A stretch of DNA of 45,835 bases from Micromonospora sp. ATCC 39149 (GCF_000158815.1 NZ_GG657738.1:5303076-5348910), one strand, 5' to 3'; positions 32,573-40,305 are shown, numbered from the stretch's first letter. Made by a program: numbers and translations. The notes: generated by a model from the letters alone, not told the origin.

Positions 32573-33664
32573 ATGAGCACCGAGACGACGGGCACCGCCG
32601 CCCGAGACGGAGAAGCAGGCCGCAGCGGGACGGGCGGGTCGCTGTTCGTCCGCGCGTGCTGGCGCGAGCCCGGCGCGCACGCCCCGGTCTGGTTCATGCG
32701 CCAGGCCGGCCGCTCCCTGCCGGAGTATCGCGAGATCCGCAAGAACGTGGGGATGCTGGAGTCCTGCCGCCGGCCCGAGCTGGTCGCCGAGATCACCCTC
32801 CAGCCGGTACGCCGGCACGGCGTCGATGCGGCGATCCTGTTCAGCGACATCGTGGTGCCGGTGGCCGCCGCCGGGGTGGAGCTGGACATCGTCGCGGGCA
32901 CCGGGCCGGTGGTGGCCGAGCCGGTGCGCACCGCCGCCGACGTCGAGCGGATCCGGCCGATCACCCGCGACGACGTCTCCTGCGTCGACGAGGCGGTGCG
33001 GCTGCTCGTCGCCGAGCTGGGCGACACCCCGCTGATCGGCTTCGCCGGTGCCCCGTTCACGCTGGCCAGCTACCTGGTCGAGGGCGGGCCGTCGCGGACC
33101 CACGCGAAGACCAAGGCCCTGATGTACGGCGATCCGGAGCTGTGGCACGCCCTGTGCGCCCGACTGGCCGAGGTGACGCTCGCGTTCCTGCGGGTGCAGG
33201 TCGACGCCGGGGTGTCGGCGGTGCAGCTGTTCGACTCGTGGGCCGGGGCGCTGTCCGAGGCGGACTATCGGCGCTACGTGCTGCCGCACTCGGCGCGGGT
33301 GCTGGCCGGACTGGCCGACGCGGGGGTGCCCCGGATCCACTTCGGGGTGGGCACGGCCGAACTGCTGCCCGCCATGGGCGAGGCCGGCGCGGACGTGGTA
33401 GGCGTGGACTGGCGTACGCCGCTGGACGTCGCGTCCCGCCGGATCGGTGCCGATAAGGCGGTGCAGGGCAACCTCGACCCGTGCGTGCTGTTCGCCCCGT
33501 GGCCGGTGGTCGAGGCCGAGGTGCGGCGGATCCTCGCCGAGGGTCGGGCGACCCCCGGCCACGTGTTCAACCTCGGTCACGGCGTCCTGCCAGAGACCGA
33601 TCCGGACGTGCTGACCCGGGTGGTCGCGCTGGTGCACGAGGTGTCCGCGCGTCCGGGCGAGTAG
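32573..33664 (+). CDS. hemE: Uroporphyrinogen decarboxylase
   Basis: 363 residues. It removes four carboxyl groups from uroporphyrinogen III to give coproporphyrinogen III in the cytoplasm. The N-terminal signature WFMRQAGRSLPEYREIR and the GFAGAPFTLASYLVEGG block with the later FDSWAGALS are characteristic, and the C-terminus has GNLDPCVLFAPW and FNLGHGVLP. The ATG is chosen because the conserved SLFVRACWREP region follows soon after and a possible -10 box lies 7 nt upstream. It heads the hemE-hemY-hemQ operon; only 4 nt separate its stop from the hemY start. Confidence 0.97.
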   Translation: MSTETTGTAARDGEAGRSGTGGSLFVRACWREPGAHAPVWFMRQAGRSLPEYREIRKNVGMLESCRRPELVAEITLQPVRRHGVDAAILFSDIVVPVAAAGVELDIVAGTGPVVAEPVRTAADVERIRPITRDDVSCVDEAVRLLVAELGDTPLIGFAGAPFTLASYLVEGGPSRTHAKTKALMYGDPELWHALCARLAEVTLAFLRVQVDAGVSAVQLFDSWAGALSEADYRRYVLPHSARVLAGLADAGVPRIHFGVGTAELLPAMGEAGADVVGVDWRTPLDVASRRIGADKAVQGNLDPCVLFAPWPVVEAEVRRILAEGRATPGHVFNLGHGVLPETDPDVLTRVVALVHEVSARPGE

Positions 33665-33668
33665 CGGG

Positions 33669-35091
33669 GTGAGCGTGCGGCAACGGTGGCGGGTGGCGAT
33701 CGTCGGGGGCGGGATCACCGGGCTGGCCGCAGCCGTCCGGCTGGCCGACCGGGCCCCCGCCGGCACCGAGGTCACCGTGTACGAGCAGTCCGGCGCGCTC
33801 GGCGGGAAGCTGCGTACCGGCGAGCTGGCCGGCGGGCCGGTGGAGTTCGGCGCCGAGTCGTTCCTGATGCGGGACCCGGCCGGCGGCGAGTCGGCCGCGT
33901 TGACCCTGGTCCGCCGGCTCGGCCTGGCCGGCGACCTCGTGCACCCGAGCGTCGGGCAGGCCGCCCTGGCCGTCGACGGGGGGCTGCGCCCCATCCCGGG
34001 CGGGACGCTGGTGGGCGTACCCGGGGATCTGACGAAGGTGGCGGCGGTGGCCGAGCCCGCCGCGGACGCCGACCGCGACGGCGGCCGGCCGCTGTTGGCC
34101 CCCGACGCGGACGTCTCGGTCGGGGCGCTGGTCCGCGCCCGGTTCGGCGACGCGGTGGCCGACCCGGCTGGTGGACCCGATGCTCGGCGGCGTCTACGCC
34201 GGCCGGGCCGACGACCTGTCCCTGGCCACCACGATGCCGGCGCTGGCCCGCGCGGCGCGGGTGGAGCACACCCTCCTCGGCGCGGTCCGCGCGGCGCAGG
34301 CCGCCGCGCCGCGCGCCCCCGGCGAGCCGGTCTTCGGCACCCTGGTCGGCGGGCTGAGCCGGCTGGTCGAGGCCGCCGCCACGGCCGGCGGGGCGACGAT
34401 CCGCCGCGACGCGGCCGTGCGGGAGCTGACGCCGACGGCGACCGGCTGGCGGCTGACCGTCGGCCCCACCCATGCCCCGGAGCTGGTCGACGCGGACGCC
34501 GTGCTGCTGGCCGTGCCGGCCCGCCCGGCCGCCCGGCTGCTGGCCGGCGTCGCCGACCTCGCCCCCGGGGTCGCCGCGACGGTCGGCGCGCTGGACTATG
34601 CCAGCGTCGCGCTGATCACCCTCGCACTGCCCCGCCCGGAGCTGCCAGCGCTGTCCGGGTTCCTGGTGCCGGCGACCGAGGGGCTGCTGATCAAGGCGTC
34701 GACGTTCCTCACCACCAAGTGGGGGCGCCTGGCCCGGCCGGACGGGCTGGCCCTGGTCCGCGCCTCCGTGGGCCGGTACGGCGAGGAGGTGCCCCTTCAG
34801 GTCACCGGGGACGACCTGGTGGAGGTGGTGCACCGGGAACTGTCGAAGGTGCTCGGCACGCCACTGCCCGCGCCGGTGGCCAGCCACGTGCAGCGATGGG
34901 GCGGGGCGCTGCCGCAGTACGCCCCGGGGCACCTCGACCGGGTGGCCGCCGTGCGGTCGGCGCTGCGCGGTACGCACCCCACCCTGGCCCTGGCCGGCGC
35001 CGGCTACGACGGCGTCGGCATTCCGGTCTGCGTCCGCTCCGGCGAGACGGCGGCCGAGGAGATCATCAAGGCACTGGGAGGATCGGCATGA
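33669..35091 (+). pseudogene. hemY: Coproporphyrinogen III oxidase/protoporphyrinogen oxidase family gene with one frameshift
   Basis: The corrected product is about 474 residues, normal for the family. The FAD-binding Rossmann motif is VAIVGGGITGLAAAVRLAD (residues 9-27) and the EFGAESFLMRDP block follows. Near 34160 an extra C (GGCCGACCCGGCTGG) shifts the frame by one; after correction the sequence reads VDPMLGGVYAGRADDL, TLVGGLSRLVEAA and ends VCVRSGETAAEEII. With HemQ downstream, the likely reaction is oxidation of coproporphyrinogen III to coproporphyrin III (CgoX role). Loss of this step would block heme synthesis, so the frameshift is more likely a base-calling error than a real mutation. 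The stop overlaps hemQ (ATGA). Confidence 0.85.
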
Positions 35092-35789
35092 CCGAGCAGA
35101 CCAACGCGGCGCGGCTGCGGGAGCTGAACGAGAGCATCCGCTACACGATGTGGTCGGTGTACCGGGCGACCAGCCCGCTGCCGTCGCTGCGCGAGAACGT
35201 CATCGGCGAGGTCGAGGGGCTCTTCGCGGAGCTGGCCGGCAAGGACGTGACAGTGCGTGGCACGTACGACGTCGCCGGGCTGCGCGCCGACGCCGACCTG
35301 ATGATCTGGTGGCACGCCTCGACCAGCGACGCGCTCCAGGACGCGTACCTGCGGTTCCGCCGGACCACCCTGGGCCGGGCGATGACCCCGGTGTGGTCGC
35401 AGCTGGCGCTGCACCGCCCGGCGGAGTTCAACAAGAGCCACATCCCGGCGTTCCTGGCCGGCGAGCAGGCCCGGGCGTACCTCTGCGTCTACCCGTTCGT
35501 CCGCTCCTACGAGTGGTACCTGCTGCCGGACGCGGAGCGGCGCGAGCTGCTGGCCGAGCACGGGAAGATGGCTCGGGGGTACCCGGACGTGCGGGCCAAC
35601 ACGGTCGCCTCGTTCGCCCTCGGCGACTACGAGTGGATGCTCGCCTTCGAGGCCGACGAGCTGCACAGGATCGTGGACCTGATGCGTGACCTGCGGGCGT
35701 CGGGGGCCCGCCGGCACGTCCGGGAGGAGATCCCGTTCTACACGGGCCGCCGTCGCGCGATCGCCGACATCGTCACCTGCCTGCCGTGA
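35088..35789 (+). CDS. hemQ: Coproheme decarboxylase (ChdC)
   Basis: 233 residues of the chlorite-dismutase-like fold. It converts iron-coproporphyrin III to heme b by two peroxide-driven decarboxylations, the last step of the coproporphyrin-dependent pathway. Residues at the recalled positions of actinobacterial ChdC are present: His118 (NKSHIPAF), the catalytic Tyr135 in CVYPFVRSYEW, and the proximal His158 in LAEHGKMARGYP. ATG 35088 overlaps the hemY stop as ATGA, so they are translationally coupled. A near-perfect palindromic repeat closes the operon 10 nt after the stop. Confidence 0.96.
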   Translation: MTEQTNAARLRELNESIRYTMWSVYRATSPLPSLRENVIGEVEGLFAELAGKDVTVRGTYDVAGLRADADLMIWWHASTSDALQDAYLRFRRTTLGRAMTPVWSQLALHRPAEFNKSHIPAFLAGEQARAYLCVYPFVRSYEWYLLPDAERRELLAEHGKMARGYPDVRANTVASFALGDYEWMLAFEADELHRIVDLMRDLRASGARRHVREEIPFYTGRRRAIADIVTCLP

Positions 35790-35798
35790 CGTCCTGAC

Positions 35799-35852
35799 GT
35801 AAGGAAGGGCCCCCTGTTAACGCATAGCGTTGTACAGGGGGCCCTTCTTTAC
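35799..35852. repeat. Dispersed GGGGCCC palindrome, copy 4 (hemQ/LPMO convergent ends)
   Basis: Arms of 19 nt (35799-35817 and 35834-35852, one mismatch) read GTAAGGAAGGGCCCCCTGT, and the centre has AACGC-ATA-GCGTT, so almost the whole 54 nt can fold into one hairpin. It could terminate transcription from both sides. Confidence 0.85.
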
Positions 35853-35916
35853 GCGCTGCCGCGTCAGGCGGGCGCGGCGTTGCGGGCCTGCCGGGCGGGC
35901 GCGGTGCTGCCGGCCG

Positions 35917-37002
35917 TCAGACCGTCGCGGTGCAGGTCGGCGTCGGCGCGGTGTTGGTGCTGGCTCCGGAGGCGACGAACCCGAACGACGTCTTGCCCCT
36001 GGCGGCCAGGGACCCGTTGTACGGGGCGTTGCGGGCGGTCACCGTCGACCCGCTGCTGGTGACCGTCGAGCTCCAGTACGAGCTGATCTGCTGGCCGTTG
36101 GCCCACGTCCAGGTCACCGTCCAGCCCTTGATCGCCGACGATCCGGCGGTCACCTCGATCTCGCCCTGGAACCCGCCGTTCCAGAAGGACGTGGTCCGGT
36201 AGGTCGCAGTGCAGCCGCTGGTTGCCGGCGGGGTCGTCGGCGGGGTCGTGGTGGGGGGAGTGGTGGTCGGCGGCGTGGTGGTCGGCGGGGTGGTGGGGCT
36301 GCCCCCGCCGAAGTCGACGTCGCTGCACAGGTAGTACGACTGGTCCAGGTGGCTGGCCTGCCAGATCGTGTAGACGATGTGCCGGCCGGTGCGCCCCGGC
36401 GCGTTGGCCGGTACCTGGATCGACACGCCCGAGGCCTCCCTCTTCCACTGGGACGCAGGCGTGTTGCCGATCTGGCCGACCAGCTCCAGGTCGCCCCAGC
36501 CCAGTGGCTTGGTCAGGGCGTCGAAGCCCTGCTTCGTCACGTACACCCGGATGTAGTCGGCGCCGTGACTGGCCTGGTCGTTGAGCTGGATGCGGAAGCT
36601 GTTGGCGATCGAGGTGGTCTTCCACGCGCCGATGGTGTCCAGCGAGTTGTACTGGCCGCTCTGCGTGCGCCCGGCGCTGCACAGCTGGCCGTCGGGGATC
36701 GCGGCCTGGTGGTTGCCGGCGACGCCCTCCCGGAAGAGCCCCATCCAGTTCCACATGGCCTGCGGGTCGGCCTGGAATGCCTGCCAGCACATCGGGTCCT
36801 GGGTGGCCATGGCGGGGTTCATGTGGTCGGCGCCCCAACGCTGCCAGCAGCCGTAGTTGCGGGAGGCGGGGTCGACGACGGACCCGTGGGCGGACGCGGG
36901 GTTCGCCAGGGCGGTGGCTAGCAGCATGGCGACGGTCGCGCCGACGGCGAGCAGCCAGGCTGCCATGCGCGGCGTGGAGCGCCTGCGCGGGAGGGTGGAC
37001 AA
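35917..37002 (-). CDS. Secreted AA10 lytic polysaccharide monooxygenase with CBM2
   Basis: 361 residues. It starts at a TTG (37002) six nt after GGAGG; the alternative ATG is only 12 codons further in and would shorten the signal peptide's basic region. The signal peptide ends NPASA, leaving His39 as the mature N-terminus, half of the copper histidine brace; the other ligand is His98 in GVAGNHQAAIPDG. The catalytic domain ends near YYLCSDVDFGGG, then a Thr/Pro linker and a C-terminal CBM2 (SGCTATYRTTSFWNGGFQGE to the last cysteine). Such copper enzymes oxidatively cut chitin or cellulose outside the cell; the CBM2 supports crystalline polysaccharide binding. Which polymer it cuts is not decided by the sequence. 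Confidence 0.93.
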   Translation of the reverse strand: MSTLPRRRSTPRMAAWLLAVGATVAMLLATALANPASAHGSVVDPASRNYGCWQRWGADHMNPAMATQDPMCWQAFQADPQAMWNWMGLFREGVAGNHQAAIPDGQLCSAGRTQSGQYNSLDTIGAWKTTSIANSFRIQLNDQASHGADYIRVYVTKQGFDALTKPLGWGDLELVGQIGNTPASQWKREASGVSIQVPANAPGRTGRHIVYTIWQASHLDQSYYLCSDVDFGGGSPTTPPTTTPPTTTPPTTTPPTTPPATSGCTATYRTTSFWNGGFQGEIEVTAGSSAIKGWTVTWTWANGQQISSYWSSTVTSSGSTVTARNAPYNGSLAARGKTSFGFVASGASTNTAPTPTCTATV

Positions 37003-37074
37003 TGGAGCCTCCGGGTGAGAGGTGTGATCGTGACGACGCCCGGATCGCGGGAGTTGCCCCTCCCGTGCCGGCTC

Positions 37075-37111
37075 GCGTGACTCCCATGGCGGCTCTGCTG
37101 CGAGATTCCCA
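37075..37111 (-). promoter_or_regulatory. Direct repeats upstream of the LPMO gene
   Basis: GCGTGACTCCCA (37075-37086) and GCGAGATTCCCA (37100-37111) differ at two positions and are spaced 25 bp. They could be a regulator site about 75-110 bp upstream of the start. Confidence 0.3.
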
Positions 37112-37187
37112 CACTCATAGGGGTGTGTCAATCGACGGCGTTCTCCCGGCTTCGAGGCGCGGGGACGCCGGGCATCGGGCGTGCGGG

Positions 37188-37628
37188 CTACCGTCTCATC
37201 GGGGTGTGCGGGATGCCGTCCTCGACGTACTCCGGCCCGCTGACGGCGAAGCCGTGCCGGGCGTAGAAGCCGACCAGGTGGGACTGGGCCTCCAGCACGC
37301 ACGGCCGGTCGCCCACCGTGGCCAGCGCCTCGGCCATCAGCCGCCCGGCGTAGCCGCCGCGCCGGGCCTGCGGCGCCACCACGACCCGGCCGATCCGCGC
37401 CAGGCCGCCGGGGTCGGCCAGTATCCGCAGGTACGCCACGACGGCGCCGTCGCGGGTCAGCCACAGGTGCCGGGTGCCCGGCTCGACGTCCCGGCCGTCG
37501 AGTTCCGGGTACGGGCACCGCTGCTCCACCACGAACACGTCGATGCGCAGTCGCAGCAGGTCGTGGAAGGTGCGGGCGTCCAACTCGGCGAAGGAGGCGA
37601 TCCGGGCCTCGACGGTCTGCGGCGACAC
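37188..37628 (-). CDS. GNAT-family N-acetyltransferase (ElaA-like)
   Basis: 146 residues. The N-terminal block ELDARTFHDLLRLRIDVFVV followed by EQRCPYPELDGRD is that of ElaA-type GNAT proteins, and the acetyl-CoA loop is RVVVAPQARRGGYAGRLMAE. It should transfer an acetyl group to an amine; the substrate is unknown. GTG 37628 is chosen because TACCAT (37635-37640) ends 6 nt upstream and no ribosome-binding site exists, matching the leaderless pattern seen elsewhere in the window. Confidence 0.88.
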   Translation of the reverse strand: MSPQTVEARIASFAELDARTFHDLLRLRIDVFVVEQRCPYPELDGRDVEPGTRHLWLTRDGAVVAYLRILADPGGLARIGRVVVAPQARRGGYAGRLMAEALATVGDRPCVLEAQSHLVGFYARHGFAVSGPEYVEDGIPHTPMRR

Positions 37629-37634
37629 TTGGCG

Positions 37635-37640
37635 ATGGTA
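37635..37640 (-). promoter_or_regulatory. -10 box (TACCAT) for the GNAT gene
   Basis: On the minus strand it ends 6 nt before GTG 37628; a leaderless layout. It lies 13 bp from the dispersed repeat at 37654. Confidence 0.45.
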
Positions 37641-37653
37641 GACCGCCGCCAGC

Positions 37654-37737
37654 GCAAGGAAGGGCCCCTTGCTAACGCCTTTTGTATAGCAGGGGCCCCT
37701 TGTTAACACCCGGCTGTTAACAAGGGCCCCTGCTTGC
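37654..37737. repeat. Dispersed GGGGCCCC palindrome, copy 5 (compound)
   Basis: Two or three palindromic blocks with GGGCCCC cores and TAACGCC or GTTAACA spacers; the inner pair GCAGGGGCCCCTTGTTAACA and TGTTAACAAGGGCCCCTGC lacks only one G to be perfect. Outer ends are GCAAG and CTTGC. It separates the Cys-rich gene from the GNAT gene. Confidence 0.85.
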
Positions 37738-37740
37738 ACC

Positions 37741-38001
37741 TCAGCGGGGGCGGGAGCCCACGGCGTCGCGGATCTGCGCGCCCCGGTCGCCCTCCTCCTG
37801 CCGGGCGCAGTGCGCGCAGCAGAAGAAGCGCCCCGACACCTCGACCCCGTGGCCGACGATCTTGACCTGACAGTGTTCGCAGATTGGGGCCAGTCGGTGC
37901 GCCGCGCACTCGAAGCAGTCGAAGGTGTGCACGTCGCCGCTGACCGTGCGCACCTCGAACGCCATCCAGTAGTCGTTGCCGCAGACCTCGCACGTCGCCA
38001 T
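37741..38001 (-). CDS. Small cysteine-rich, metal-binding-like protein
   Basis: 86 residues with nine cysteines in pairs: CEVC (4-7), CFEC (29-32), CEHC (41-44) and CCAHC (61-65), plus several histidines, so it very likely binds zinc or another metal in ribbon-type sites. It starts at ATG 38001 (MATCEVCGNDYW). The layout resembles actinobacterial small proteins sometimes annotated as prokaryotic metallothionein-like; that label is uncertain. No enzymatic motif is visible. Its stop lies 4 nt from a dispersed palindrome that could end its transcript. Confidence 0.75.
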   Translation of the reverse strand: MATCEVCGNDYWMAFEVRTVSGDVHTFDCFECAAHRLAPICEHCQVKIVGHGVEVSGRFFCCAHCARQEEGDRGAQIRDAVGSRPR

Positions 38002-38160
38002 GGCCGGACCCCCGTAGCAATAAGGACAGATGTCCTCCCAGCGTGCGACAGCGGCCCGAACCGGGCGACCGAAACGGCCGAACCCGGCCGCCCCGGCGGC
38101 GTGTCGCAACCGGCGTGTCGGCCGTTGTGCCTGGTGACGGCCTCGACCCCGGAGGATGAT

Positions 38161-38436
38161 GTGATCAAGCGCAGCAGGCTCTTCGGCAACCAGACCCGGG
38201 TCACCTTCAGCCTTCCCCGCGACGCGCCGGCCGGCCCGGTGAGCGTGGTCGGCTCCTTCAACGACTGGGAACCGGGCCGCCACGAGCTGGTCGCCCGGCG
38301 CGACGGCACCCGTACGGTGACCGTCCGGCTCCGGCCCGGGGCGTACCGGTTCCGCTACCTCGCCACCGGCGGGATTTGGCTCGACGACGACTCCGCCGAC
38401 CGGGTCGACGAGCAGGGCAGCCTGCTGCTCGTCTGA
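38161..38436 (+). CDS. Stand-alone CBM48/isoamylase N-terminal-like domain protein
   Basis: 91 residues. GTG 38161 follows GGAGG with 5 nt spacing. VTFSLPRDAP, SVVGSFNDWEPGRHEL and VRLRPGAYRFRYLATGGIWL are the strands of a glycogen-binding (CBM48, AMPK-beta-like) domain, with the usual FNDW tryptophan. There is no catalytic domain and no signal peptide, so it is probably a cytoplasmic glycogen-targeting or regulatory protein. The gene is convergent with msrB, with 13 bp between stops. Confidence 0.85.
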   Translation: MIKRSRLFGNQTRVTFSLPRDAPAGPVSVVGSFNDWEPGRHELVARRDGTRTVTVRLRPGAYRFRYLATGGIWLDDDSADRVDEQGSLLLV

Positions 38437-38449
38437 GCCGTGCCCGCCG

Positions 38450-38860
38450 TCAGCCCTGCGCCGGTTCCAGCCTGATGGAGACCGAGTTGACGCAGTGCCG
38501 GGTGTCCTTCGGGGTGAACCCCTCGCCCCGGAAGACGTGCCCGAGGTGACTGTCGCAGCGCGCGCAGCGGATCTCCGTACGCCGCATGCCGTGGCTGTTG
38601 TCCTCGATCTCCCTCACCGCGCCCGGGATCGCGTCGTCGAAGCTAGGCCAGCCGCAGTGCGAGTCGAACTTGGTGTCGCTGGGGTAGAGCTGCGCGCCGC
38701 AGGCGCGGCAGTGGTAGACGCCCGGGGTCTTCGTGTTCACGTACTCGCCGGTCCACGGGCGCTCGGTGCCCGCCTCACGCAGCACCCGGAACTCCTCCGG
38801 GCTGAGCCGGACCCGCCACTCGTCCTCGGTGCGGGGCAGTTCGTTCTCGTCAAGACTCAC
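38450..38860 (-). CDS. msrB: Peptide methionine-(R)-sulfoxide reductase
   Basis: 136 residues from GTG 38860. It reduces methionine-R-sulfoxide in proteins with thioredoxin. The catalytic cysteine is Cys123 in RHCVNSVSIRL and the structural zinc is held by Cys51-x-x-Cys54 (CRAC) and Cys99-x-x-Cys102 (CARC); the HCGWPSF block is standard. The GTG is favoured over an upstream ATG because a TACCGT -10 box ends 6 nt before it, the same leaderless layout as in neighbouring genes. Confidence 0.95.
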   Translation of the reverse strand: MSLDENELPRTEDEWRVRLSPEEFRVLREAGTERPWTGEYVNTKTPGVYHCRACGAQLYPSDTKFDSHCGWPSFDDAIPGAVREIEDNSHGMRRTEIRCARCDSHLGHVFRGEGFTPKDTRHCVNSVSIRLEPAQG

Positions 38861-38866
38861 CCCGCA

Positions 38867-38872
38867 ACGGTA
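38867..38872 (-). promoter_or_regulatory. -10 box (TACCGT) for msrB
   Basis: Minus strand, ending 6 nt before GTG 38860. Confidence 0.45.
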
Positions 38873-38895
38873 CGACGGGTGTCGGTGCCGTGGCA

Positions 38896-38901
38896 TATGG
38901 T
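38896..38901 (+). promoter_or_regulatory. -10 box (TATGGT) for the LigD-type polymerase gene
   Basis: Ends 6 nt before ATG 38908, with no ribosome-binding site. It faces away from the msrB promoter 24 bp to its left. Confidence 0.45.
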
Positions 38902-38907
38902 CGCGTG

Positions 38908-39936
38908 ATGGCAGGCACCGCGAAGGCCACGGCCGCCGAGGTCGAGGTGGCCGGGCACACCGTACGGCTGACCAGCCCGGACCGGGTGATCTTCCCGGAG
39001 CGGGGCTTCACCAAGGCGGACGTCTTCGGCTACTACCTGGCCGTGGGCGACGGCATCATGCGCGCCCTGCGGGATCGCCCGACCACGCTGCAACGCTTCC
39101 CCGACGGCATCGGCGGGGAGGCGTTCTTCCAGAAACGGGTGCCGGCCCGGGGCGTGCCGCCGTGGCTGACCACCGCCCGGATCAGCTTCCCCAGCGGCCG
39201 GACGGCCGACGAGCTGTGCCCGGCCGACCTCGCCCACGTGGCCTGGGCCGCCCAGATGGGCACCGTCGTGTTCCACCCCTGGCCGGTCCGCGCCGGCCAC
39301 GTCGACCACCCCGACGAGCTGCGCATCGACCTCGACCCGCAGCCCGGCACCGACTTCGCCGACGCGGTCGCCGCCGCTGCCGAGGTGCGGGCCCTGCTCG
39401 CCGAGCTGGGCGCGACCGGCTGGCCGAAGACGTCCGGCGGCCGGGGCGTGCACGTCTACCTGCGGATCGCGCCCCGATGGGCGTTCACCGAGGTGCGCCG
39501 GGCCACCATCGCGCTGGCCCGGGAGCTGGAGCGCCGCCGCCCCGACCTGGTCACCACGGCCTGGTGGAAGGAGCAGCGGGGCGAGAGGGTCTTCGTCGAC
39601 TACAACCAGATGGCCCGGGACCGCACCATCGCGTGCGCGTACTCGCTGCGGGCCAACGCCCGGGCCACCGTGTCCGCCCCGGTCACCTGGGACGAGCTGC
39701 CCGACGTCGACCCCGACGACCTGCACCTGGGCAGCGTCCCGGCCCGGCTGGCGCAGCGGGGCGACCCGCACGCCGGCATCGACGACGCGCCGTGGGACAT
39801 CACCCCGCTGCTGGAGTGGGCCGACCGGGACGACGCCGCCGGGCGGGGAGACCTGCCGTACCCGCCGGACCACCCGAAGATGCCCGGCGAGCCGAAGCGG
39901 GTGCAGCCAAGCCGAGCGAAGCGGTCCACCAGCTAA
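38908..39936 (+). CDS. LigD-type NHEJ polymerase/primase domain protein
   Basis: 342 residues: a stand-alone PolDom of the archaeo-eukaryotic primase family that works with Ku and a ligase in non-homologous end joining. The catalytic acidic residues appear as Asp141 and Asp143 in LRIDLDPQPG and Asp231 in VFVDYNQMARDRT, and SGGRGVHVY forms the nucleotide-binding loop. The N-terminal block LTSPDRVIFPERGFTKAD and the RFPDGIGGEAFFQKR region are standard. Ligase and nuclease domains are not present, and no ku gene is in the window, so partners must be elsewhere. Confidence 0.94.
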   Translation: MAGTAKATAAEVEVAGHTVRLTSPDRVIFPERGFTKADVFGYYLAVGDGIMRALRDRPTTLQRFPDGIGGEAFFQKRVPARGVPPWLTTARISFPSGRTADELCPADLAHVAWAAQMGTVVFHPWPVRAGHVDHPDELRIDLDPQPGTDFADAVAAAAEVRALLAELGATGWPKTSGGRGVHVYLRIAPRWAFTEVRRATIALARELERRRPDLVTTAWWKEQRGERVFVDYNQMARDRTIACAYSLRANARATVSAPVTWDELPDVDPDDLHLGSVPARLAQRGDPHAGIDDAPWDITPLLEWADRDDAAGRGDLPYPPDHPKMPGEPKRVQPSRAKRSTS

Positions 39937-40099
39937 GACACCGAACCGTTGAGCGCGGACGGGGTAGCATCACGCGCTGTCCCCGGCCCAGATCACTCCG
40001 CGCTGGCCGCGTCCCGGCTCCGTCGCCGCGTCGTCGTACCTGCTCGACCGTGAGTCGGTGCACGCGCCACGGCCCGGTGAGACGGCGGGCCAGTCCCGC

Positions 40100-40147
40100 C
40101 CGGCCGGGTGCCCCACCAGCCACACGGCGAGCAGGGCACCCGGCCGG
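40100..40147 (-). terminator. 14-bp perfect stem-loop
   Basis: CCGGCCGGGTGCCC (40100-40113) pairs with 40134-40147 across a 20-nt loop. It starts 3 nt after the stop of the DUF2637-like remnant, so it may be that gene's original terminator or that of the lectin gene upstream. Confidence 0.6.
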
Positions 40148-40149
40148 TA

Positions 40150-40305
40150 TCAGGTCCGCAGAGGCGTGCGCCTGGCGGCGATCCGACCGCCCAGCTCCAC
40201 CAGGCAGATCGACGCCACGACCACCAGCCCGTCGACGGACAGCGGCAGCAGGTACTGGGCACCGGACGTCTCCCCGGCAGGGTCTATCGAAAACTGGGCG
40301 TCCAT
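40150..40305 (-). pseudogene. Fragment of a DUF2637-type membrane protein
   Basis: A 51-codon frame from ATG 40305 to a stop at 40150 contains YLLPLSVDGLVVVASICLVE, the hallmark membrane segment of DUF2637 proteins, which are usually 250-400 residues and often sit in actinomycete integrative or plasmid elements. No upstream helices and no downstream domain remain, so this is a remnant. No integrase, tRNA or att site was seen beside it. Confidence 0.65.

Noticed and set aside
32509..33456. A plus-strand 315-codon frame overlapping hemE
   Set aside because: Its translation is Arg/Gly/Ala-rich nonsense, while hemE in the other frame has its full family signature.
39937..40099. A possible gene between LigD-Pol and the DUF2637 fragment
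   Set aside because: No frame shows codon bias, a ribosome-binding site or a recognisable motif.
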